Assembly: GCA_030704765.1 (NCBI GenBank)
Contig: JAUYDD010000122.1
Location: forward strand, 1 to 20,532
DNA: 20,532 nt
Source: Nanobdellota archaeon
GTDB lineage: Archaea > Nanobdellota > Nanobdellia > Pacearchaeales > GW2011-AR1
Reading direction: 5' to 3'
In this document: positions 7,707 through 13,437 of the stretch, piece by piece
Numbering within the stretch: the stretch's first letter is position 1
Layout: each line of letters opens with the position of its first letter
Notes under the pieces: model-generated
Told to the model about the DNA's origin: nothing
Database searches by the model: none
Seen by the model: only the letters and a program-made list of their open reading frames with translations
Program-made: the position numbers and the translations under genes

Positions 7707-10469
7707 TTAAAAATTTACATTAGGTAAATCAGATTTTATTCTGTATAACGTTTGATCGACACTTTTCTTATCTCCGTTTTTAACAGCAATTAAATAATTT
7801 TGTAAACTATAAACTCTTTTTGTTGCAGACATCTCCCCTTGTTTTGCTTGAGCTTCTCGATGATCCATGTAAGAACTTGGGAGGGGAGCTCTTACAATTG
7901 CAGATGCAACAGTTCTCGTTACAGTTGGATCAGTTCCTTGTATACGACTTCCTCCATAATACATACCCCTATCCATTGTTAAAGTAACAGAAGTTCCTCT
8001 TACAATCTGACCTGCACTAGAAAGAGATGCCATTGTACTATCTACTTTATCAGGATGAGTCCATATATATGAATAATCCATTAAACTATTATCATATCCA
8101 GGTATTACTTGATAAGGATCAACTCCAGGAGTATTAGAGATTTTATCAACAAGCCTCATGAAATTATCAACTTTTTCATAACCCATTTGATTAATAAATT
8201 TATTAAATGTAAGAATAACGCTTCCACTCATCATATTTGCAACATGATTTGTAGGCATAGAAGAACTTGATGCTTTTTGGCTAATTTTTCTATCAATTAT
8301 CCCACCGGGTCTTCCTATTCCTGTTCCAGGTATTCTTTCTCCAACAACAACAATGTCAATCTGAGTATTTTTACTGTCTCCTGGATATGCTTCAGGATCA
8401 ATTGGAGGATTTTCAATTTGCATACCACCTCCATAAATAATACCACCAAAAGGTAATGTTATATATTGGTTTCCTTTTGTGAATGAACGAGGTGTTGTTG
8501 CATCGACTGTATATAAATTAAATCTTCCATACCTGTCATTATCAAGTTTCCAAGGTTTTGACTGACTTTGTTCATTGTATATTCTTTCTATAGGAATTTT
8601 TGTCCTAGCTCCATAAAGATAGGTCTCTGAGTTTATTGGTCTTGAATTAAAATATGTTTTATCCCCTATGAAACTAAATAAAGATGCTCCATCTGCAACA
8701 TAAACATTTTCTCCTTTTTTCCCTTGGCTATTTACGGAAAGAACATCAATATTTTTATAAAAACTTATTAAATCAGCACCAACATATCCTTTACTTCCTA
8801 TTGAAACACCAACCCAAGGTACAGTTAATTCTTTTCCACCCATTGTACTTTTTACTTCATTTTTAAAAACATCTATATTAATATAGGATTTACCTTCTTT
8901 AGCAAATTGTGAATATAATGGATTTGAAATTTCTTGCAAACTTTCAGTAAACATTTGTGTTTCTCCTTTCTTTGTTTTAGATATTTCTCCCCACATATAA
9001 CCATAAGTTTTTCCAAGTGCATCTGCTACTACATCACTAATTCCTGGTTTTTCTCCTGTACTTTGTTCTATTTGAAGAAGATTATCTATTCCTTTTTTTA
9101 GCTCAGACTTAAACTGTTCTTTAATTTCTTCCCTTAATTTAGGACTAATCCTTTCTTGAACTCTGCTCATCACATCTCTTATTCCAGCTCCAGGTTCATT
9201 AAAATAATTACCAAGTAATGCTATTTCTTGATTATTAGAAACTTTATAGGTTCCATATCCTGTTGTTTTTACTTCCCCAGCTTTAACCCAAATAATGCCA
9301 TCTTTATCAACTCTAACAATAGGTTTATGCTTATCAGCAAGGTTCCCTTTATCAAGATTATGCATATTAACGCCGATCATAATGCTGTTTCCATGCACGT
9401 CTTTAATTCTTAAGAAATTGTTTTCATAATCATTTCCATCTAATTTAAAAACAGCATCTCCGTTTTGATTATAACTTATCTCAATAATTCTATTCTTTCC
9501 TTCAGCACTTGGCTTTCCTTCTTTTGTATATAATAAATTTAATTCTCGCTTTCCTCCAATTATTTTTCCATCTTTTCCTATAACTCTTCCATCAAAATTC
9601 ATGCTTCCTTCTGAAAATATTATACTCCTACCACTAATATAATCCAGTTTGAATTTATCACCACTATAACGAATACCAATAACTCTACTATCAATTGAAT
9701 CATCATATAACTTATTTTTATCTCTTTCAAAATTTATATAACCTCCATTTTCTCCAATTAATTTATTTCCCTGCCATTTTAAACTAGAGACCTGCGATGC
9801 ATCAATACTTACATCTTTTAGTTCAGGTAATTTTCCAGTTGATTCAAACGGGAAATAAAGTTTTTTAAACGCCCTATTTATAATACCTTTTAAAAGGCTG
9901 TTTTGTTCAGCTGTTTCTAATCTTTGCCATATTTTATTTTTATAATTTGAATCAATTAAAGGATTTGAATTTTTATCTTTATCATAAAAAAGTTCTGCTT
10001 TTTTTGCTGTTTCTAATTTTTTAAAAGCATCTAAAAATGGATTGAATAATTTATCTTTTAAATCCTCTTTCATTAAAACTTGGCCTTTATTATCTTTTCC
10101 AATATATAATTCAACTTTAACTAAAGGGTCAATTGCTGAAGAGCTGAACGCAGCCTCTAACTCTCTAGAATATTTTTTAAAAAGATTATTTCTTTCATCA
10201 CTAGAAAAGCTCCTTAAGCTTGGTAATAATTTATTTAAATTATTAGTGATAATTTTTGCTTGATTAACTGGATCAAGTTTTAAAAAATCCCCATAATAAC
10301 TGAATTTATCTCCTTTTTCTTGCAGTGCTTTTAATGCATCCTGGTATTCTTTTTCAAGTTCTTCAGAAGTTTTTGTGGTTTGAGTTTGGGAGATTACAAA
10401 AGACATAGCAAGGACTAAAATTAAAATAATTAAGATAAAAATTAACTTCAAGTGCACTCTTTTTTTCAT
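7707..10469 (-). CDS. Exported beta-rich protein with shared C-terminal module, 920 aa
   Basis: The start is the ATG at 10469 (MKKRVHLKL); an upstream TTG at 10487 is open but lies between the TATA box (10491-10500) and the ATG. It has a Sec signal peptide (1-28, ending near VISQ), a helical region of about 180 residues with the family helix IWQRLETAEQNSLLKGIINRAF, then beta units beginning LKWQGNKLIGENGGYINF. A second half follows with GKSYINIDVF and a C-terminal module shared with the 865-aa protein: GIGRPGGIID (about 716-725), PGYDNSLMDYSYIW (about 789-802) and TMDRGMYYGG plus IQGTDPTVTR (about 830-851). Conserved Gly, Asp, Tyr and Trp in this module look like an active or binding site, but no known enzyme matches. 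It is tail-to-tail with the 140-aa gene. Extracellular location inferred. Confidence 0.88.
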   Translation of the reverse strand: MKKRVHLKLIFILIILILVLAMSFVISQTQTTKTSEELEKEYQDALKALQEKGDKFSYYGDFLKLDPVNQAKIITNNLNKLLPSLRSFSSDERNNLFKKYSRELEAAFSSSAIDPLVKVELYIGKDNKGQVLMKEDLKDKLFNPFLDAFKKLETAKKAELFYDKDKNSNPLIDSNYKNKIWQRLETAEQNSLLKGIINRAFKKLYFPFESTGKLPELKDVSIDASQVSSLKWQGNKLIGENGGYINFERDKNKLYDDSIDSRVIGIRYSGDKFKLDYISGRSIIFSEGSMNFDGRVIGKDGKIIGGKRELNLLYTKEGKPSAEGKNRIIEISYNQNGDAVFKLDGNDYENNFLRIKDVHGNSIMIGVNMHNLDKGNLADKHKPIVRVDKDGIIWVKAGEVKTTGYGTYKVSNNQEIALLGNYFNEPGAGIRDVMSRVQERISPKLREEIKEQFKSELKKGIDNLLQIEQSTGEKPGISDVVADALGKTYGYMWGEISKTKKGETQMFTESLQEISNPLYSQFAKEGKSYINIDVFKNEVKSTMGGKELTVPWVGVSIGSKGYVGADLISFYKNIDVLSVNSQGKKGENVYVADGASLFSFIGDKTYFNSRPINSETYLYGARTKIPIERIYNEQSQSKPWKLDNDRYGRFNLYTVDATTPRSFTKGNQYITLPFGGIIYGGGMQIENPPIDPEAYPGDSKNTQIDIVVVGERIPGTGIGRPGGIIDRKISQKASSSSMPTNHVANMMSGSVILTFNKFINQMGYEKVDNFMRLVDKISNTPGVDPYQVIPGYDNSLMDYSYIWTHPDKVDSTMASLSSAGQIVRGTSVTLTMDRGMYYGGSRIQGTDPTVTRTVASAIVRAPLPSSYMDHREAQAKQGEMSATKRVYSLQNYLIAVKNGDKKSVDQTLYRIKSDLPNVNF

Positions 10470-10490
10470 ATATAAAATTAGTTTCAAGAG

Positions 10491-10500
10491 TTTATAAATA
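10491..10500 (-). promoter_or_regulatory. TATA box of the 920-aa gene
   Basis: Minus-strand TATTTATAAA centred about 27 nt before the ATG at 10469, with BRE-like purines upstream. It supports the downstream start. Confidence 0.7.
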
Positions 10501-10668
10501 TACCTAAGATATTTATAAATATTAGATTTTTTATCTAAAAATCATGAGATTTAATAATTATTAGTTCTATTAGTAATATAAACTAAACATTAAAGTAAAT
10601 GTATCAAAAAGAGAAGGTATTTATCTTATCCTCTTTATCAAGTTATATAAAAAATAACATTTTTCCTA
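10501..10668. other. AT-rich spacer with no gene
   Basis: Nothing coding is visible between the 920-aa promoter and the repeat at 10669. A plus-strand TATA-like AGTTATATAA at 10641-10650 could drive transcription into element A, placing a start near 10675. Confidence 0.4.
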
Positions 10669-10692
10669 TTTTATTATATCTTTTATTATATC
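10669..10692 (+). repeat. 12-bp tandem duplication next to element A
   Basis: TTTTATTATATC occurs twice in tandem (10669-10680 and 10681-10692), ending at the first A of element A. It could be slippage, or a trace of insertion at this point. Confidence 0.6.
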
Positions 10693-10853
10693 AAAAAAAC
10701 AATGGGCCACCACACCCTAAAGGTTTTTTGCCACAGCTAAAAAATCGCCTGCTGGCGAGTGTGGTTTGATTGGCCCTTGTTTTTAGGATGCTCGGAAATT
10801 GAATGTAGGTAAACTACCTCATCTTAAAAGATGAGGTTTTCAATTTCCGACAT
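10693..10853 (+). repeat. Structured element copy A
   Basis: The core (about 10693-10791) folds on itself. A-rich 5' bases and GGGCCA (10704-10709) pair with TGGCCC (10771-10776) and TTGTTTTT; ACCACAC (10709-10715) pairs with GTGTGGT (10759-10765); TCGCC/GGCGA (10745-10749/10754-10758) makes a tetraloop hairpin. A second domain is closed by TCGGAAATTGAA (10792-10803) with TTCAATTTCCGA (10839-10850) and holds the hairpins GTAG/CTAC (10805-10808/10814-10817) and CTCATCTT/AAGATGAG. The T-run after the core stem also resembles an intrinsic terminator on either strand. Copy B is the near-identical inverted copy and copy C an expanded one. Confidence 0.88.
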
Positions 10854-11018
10854 AAAAAACTTACATTAACCGACAGGTTAATAATTAATGAATTTGAAGT
10901 TATAAATTATCATTTGAAGAATGATTATATGCCTGGATGGATAGGAGAAAATTATCATTCAACGCTTGATCAATTGAGATTCACCCTTAAACCAGTAAAT
11001 CATTTTGAAATGAGATAA
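10851..11018 (+). pseudogene. Orphan 3' gene fragment, about 55 codons
   Basis: An open frame without a plausible start runs out of element A and ends TAA at 11016-11018. It reads HKKLTLTDRLIINEF, then NYHLKNDYMPGWIGENYHST and FTLKPVNHFEMR. The aromatic/Trp-rich composition looks like real protein rather than chance, and the ending resembles the C-terminus of a mobile-element or other cytosolic protein, but I cannot name the family. There is no promoter or ribosome site. It is probably the tail of a gene whose front was replaced by the structured element, inside the A-B cassette. Confidence 0.45.
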
Positions 11019-11058
11019 TAAAGATTTATTTTTCTTTTATAACAATTAAAAAATATCC

Positions 11059-11847
11059 TTATTCCAAAGTTTCTTCTTTATATTTATTCAAGAATTCAAA
11101 AACCATAGGATAACTTTCTGTAGCATTTTGTGAAATTACAATCAAAGTTGTTGTATTGTCCCCAAAATCAAGCATGTCTACATATAAGTTCCTTTCCATA
11201 GCCATATCCGCGACACAAGAGATGCACATCATCTCAGGATCTTCTTTATGCGAATCAGTAATGAACCTTGCTATCTCTATCATTTCATAGAGTTTTGAAT
11301 CAATGGCAACAGGCATTTCCTCTAACTCAAGTTTAGCGCTCTTGCTTTCTTTTTTTATTGATATTGGAATATCTATCTTGAAATCCACTCTTCCATTTGA
11401 TATTGAAGATATTGTCTTTGACTTTGTTGCATCATAACTAACATCAAAACCTTGTTTATCAATGGATTCCAGGCAATACTCAATATTATCATCAACAAAT
11501 GCTCCCAGCTCATTCTCAATGACTGTTGTTGCAGGCATGAGCAAGTTTCCTTCTTTATAATAATAAGGTATGAATGCCCAACCCAGGTCAAAGGATTCTT
11601 TAGGTGCATTATAATAACCTCCTTGAATGCCGATTGTGTCCAATGCATCCATAGAAAGGGACTTAGTGCAATCTTCAATAGAACCTAAAAGATCTTCATA
11701 CTGTGGTTTTGTGCTAGGATCATTGAATACATTTGTATTGGACTTATTATTAGCCATGAAAAACGCAATTCCACCAGCAGCAACAATGACTATAGCTAAT
11801 ATAATAAATACAGAAATCTGCCCTGTTTTTCTTTTACCTCTTTTCAT
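11059..11847 (-). CDS. Membrane-anchored extracytoplasmic protein, 262 aa (copy 2)
   Basis: Duplicate of the gene at 2073-2852: the same MKRGKRKTGQ start and anchor segment (about 11-31), the same GIQGGYYN, EYCLES and CISC (208-211) motifs, and the same promoter. Residues 1-100 are identical. Scattered changes follow (SF to NL at 101-102, K to I near 146), a cluster of five at 181-190, an identical stretch 191-231, then a different C-terminus ending KYKEETLE instead of KYPEI. The patchwork suggests duplication followed by gene conversion. Here the gene is alone, without a 548-aa partner, and lies between the inverted elements A and B together with a gene fragment, so it appears to be cargo of that cassette. 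Function unknown. Confidence 0.9.
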   Translation of the reverse strand: MKRGKRKTGQISVFIILAIVIVAAGGIAFFMANNKSNTNVFNDPSTKPQYEDLLGSIEDCTKSLSMDALDTIGIQGGYYNAPKESFDLGWAFIPYYYKEGNLLMPATTVIENELGAFVDDNIEYCLESIDKQGFDVSYDATKSKTISSISNGRVDFKIDIPISIKKESKSAKLELEEMPVAIDSKLYEMIEIARFITDSHKEDPEMMCISCVADMAMERNLYVDMLDFGDNTTTLIVISQNATESYPMVFEFLNKYKEETLE

Positions 11848-11868
11848 AGATTCTAAAATTGAGAATAC

Positions 11869-11879
11869 TATTTAAATAT
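11869..11879 (-). promoter_or_regulatory. TATA box of the 262-aa gene
   Basis: Minus-strand ATATTTAAATA centred about 27 nt before the ATG at 11847, identical in sequence and spacing to the promoter of the first copy. Homology with copy 1 ends at 11891. Confidence 0.7.
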
Positions 11880-11918
11880 TTCTATAAAAAAATTAATCTC
11901 ATGAATTATCCTCTATCA

Positions 11919-12054
11919 TCAAGTCCTTCGAACTTGTATCTCGGCTTAAAAGCCGAAGTTTGTTTTGGACTTGATTATACAGAATGAAAAAACAAAGCAA
12001 GAGCTTTGTCCTCTGTCTAAAGACAGAGGTTTATTTTTTACTCTGTATAATCAA
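11919..12054. repeat. Nested hairpin cluster related to the structured elements
   Basis: Two enclosed modules are visible. The first is TCAAGTCC (11919-11926) with GGACTTGA (11967-11974), around CGGCTT/AAGCCG (11942-11947/11950-11955). The second is TTGATTATACAGA (11971-11983) with TCTGTATAATCAA (12042-12054), a perfect 13-bp stem, around ACAAAGC/GCTTTGT (11992-11998/12003-12009) and CCTCTGTCT/AGACAGAGG (12010-12018/12021-12029). The closing stems share TTGA (11971-11974), so they cannot both form fully. The last hairpin of each module has an AA-centred loop and is followed by RGTTT, as in elements A and C. Confidence 0.75.
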
Positions 12055-12090
12055 ATTGAATTGTAACACAGTCTCTAAAAAATGGAGTTA

Positions 12091-12160
12091 TAGTCAAGGA
12101 CATTGTATTTTGAGCAGTTTATGCCTTGACTAGATAGGAAATGACATAAATTTTGCTCAA
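12091..12160. other. Candidate pseudoknot-like structure
   Basis: TAGTCAAGG (12091-12099) pairs perfectly with CCTTGACTA (12124-12132). Within its loop, TTGAGCA (12110-12116) is complementary to TGCTCAA (12154-12160) downstream, which gives a pseudoknot topology or two alternative folds. It joins the hairpin cluster to element B. No gene lies in 11892-12444, so this region is wholly structural plus the next promoter. Confidence 0.45.
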
Positions 12161-12166
12161 TTTATT

Positions 12167-12326
12167 ATGTCGGAAATTGAAAACCTCATCTTTTAAGATG
12201 AGGTAGTTTACCTACATTCAATTTCCGAGCATCCTAAAAACAAGGGTCAATCAAACCACACTCGCCAGCAGGCGATTTTTTGCCGTGGCAAAAAACCTTT
12301 AGGGTGTGGTGGCCCATTGTTTTTTT
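12167..12326 (-). repeat. Structured element copy B (inverted)
   Basis: The reverse complement is nearly identical to copy A over about 160 bases. The differences seen are one substitution in the distal arm of the outer stem (GATTGACCC against GATTGGCCC) and a small change in the core loop (CACGGCAAAAAA against CACAGCTAAAAAA). The closing stem TCGGAAATTGAA/TTCAATTTCCGA and both inner hairpins are the same. A and B form an inverted pair with cores outward, bounding about 1.3 kb. Confidence 0.88.
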
Positions 12327-12382
12327 GATGTCATTTACTATATCTTTTTTGCTCAGATCTAATATCAAAAAGTCTCTATTTT

Positions 12383-12399
12383 TAACCACTATTTAGTTA
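12383..12399 (+). promoter_or_regulatory. Palindromic operator candidate TAACCA-N5-TAGTTA
   Basis: The same 6-5-6 layout as 4173-4189, five of six pairs intact, 15 bases upstream of the TATA box of the TraB/ChaN-like Tat gene. The A-rich stretch between palindrome and TATA box is also alike in the two promoters. Confidence 0.45.
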
Positions 12400-12414
12400 T
12401 TACAAAAAAGCAAG

Positions 12415-12425
12415 ATTTATATATA
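12415..12425 (+). promoter_or_regulatory. TATA box of the 330-aa Tat gene
   Basis: ATTTATATATA centred about 25 nt before the ATG at 12445; the transcript would be leaderless. Confidence 0.75.
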
Positions 12426-12444
12426 TTAAAAACCTCTATAAACA

Positions 12445-13437
12445 ATGGTATTTCCTATTACACGAAGAAGCTTTTGTAGAGGTTTAGCAAGCCTTGTTTT
12501 ATCAGGAGCTGTTTTATTAAATCCAGGCTATTCAGCTGAACAAGAAAGAGTAGAAACTACACAATTACCTTCATTGACAAGACTTGTAAAAGAGGGATTG
12601 CCAAAAGAATTCAAGGAATTAGGATTTAATCTAAGTGTATATACACCTAAAAAATCTGATAGTGATGTTATAATAATAGGTGAACATCATGATGATAATT
12701 CTACAAAACTGATTGAATATTTAATTAATGAATATGGGATTGATTCAATAGGTTTAGATTCATTCTGGGGTGAGTTTAAAGATTATGAAAATAGAGTATA
12801 TTATGAGGAAGTTTTTGGAAAAGATTTAATACCAAAATTAGGAAAAATTAATGAAGATGAAAATAAAGATAAATTAACTATTAAAGATACACTTGAAAAA
12901 CTTTATCCAGATATAGATAGAATATCAAAAGACCATAATTTAAATTTGTATGGAATAGAGGATAAAGATCTCTTATTAAAGAATTATTTTAATGCATATT
13001 TAATTTATTTAATTAGAAAGATAGGAGATAATCCTAAAAAATATGATGATATAGATAATATAAAAAGATATGAAGAATTATATCATATCTTTAGATGTAG
13101 ATTTCCAGATCTAGGAAATATAAAAAAAGGAATTACTTTAAGGCAATATGTAGAAGAATACAAAAATGATAGATTTAGTAGAGATAAAGAATTTAATAGT
13201 ATTGTATTAGATTCATTAATAAAAGAAAGAAATAAATTATTTGCAGAAAATATAGAGCGTTATATGAGAAGATTTAAATCAAAGAGAAGTTTAGTTATAA
13301 CAGGTTTTAACCATACTGATATGATTCCTTTATCAGGATATGATAATATTCAAAAATTAATTCTTTATACTTCTCTAGTCATTACAACTCCTGGAATAAA
13401 AATTAAAGATCCTACAAAGACAAAGAAAGGCGATTAA
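12445..13437 (+). CDS. Tat-exported TraB/ChaN (Tiki-superfamily)-like protein, 330 aa
   Basis: The signal is TRRSFCRGLASLVLSG (RR at 7-8) with likely cleavage near YSA at about residue 31. The mature part begins its fold with VIIIGEHHDD (75-84), a G-E-x-H motif after a buried strand, then GIDSIGLDSF (98-107). It ends with VITGFNH (284-290), the second G-x-x-H. This pairing is the hallmark of the TraB/ChaN/Tiki superfamily, whose members bind metal or haem or act as metalloproteases. A long charged helical insert lies between. The usual LE after the second strand is LD here. Tat export fits a cofactor loaded before export. Its stop overlaps that of the 865-aa gene in TTAA, tail-to-tail. Acting on, or being processed with, the neighbouring large exported protein is a plausible guess only. 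Confidence 0.8.
   Translation: MVFPITRRSFCRGLASLVLSGAVLLNPGYSAEQERVETTQLPSLTRLVKEGLPKEFKELGFNLSVYTPKKSDSDVIIIGEHHDDNSTKLIEYLINEYGIDSIGLDSFWGEFKDYENRVYYEEVFGKDLIPKLGKINEDENKDKLTIKDTLEKLYPDIDRISKDHNLNLYGIEDKDLLLKNYFNAYLIYLIRKIGDNPKKYDDIDNIKRYEELYHIFRCRFPDLGNIKKGITLRQYVEEYKNDRFSRDKEFNSIVLDSLIKERNKLFAENIERYMRRFKSKRSLVITGFNHTDMIPLSGYDNIQKLILYTSLVITTPGIKIKDPTKTKKGD

Noticed and set aside
10704..10786. Element core as a simple intrinsic terminator
   Set aside because: Stem plus T-run is present on both strands, but the large conserved loop, the covarying second domain and the lack of a gene reading into copies A and C make termination alone an insufficient explanation.
11373..11678. A 101-codon frame inside the 262-aa gene
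   Set aside because: It is a shadow of the real gene in another frame on the same strand, with no promoter and no counterpart of similar length in the duplicate.
10693..12326. Complete insertion sequence or IS200/IS605 element
   Set aside because: The inverted ends and subterminal hairpins fit, but no transposase, TnpB or relaxase gene lies between them and no target-site duplication is clear.
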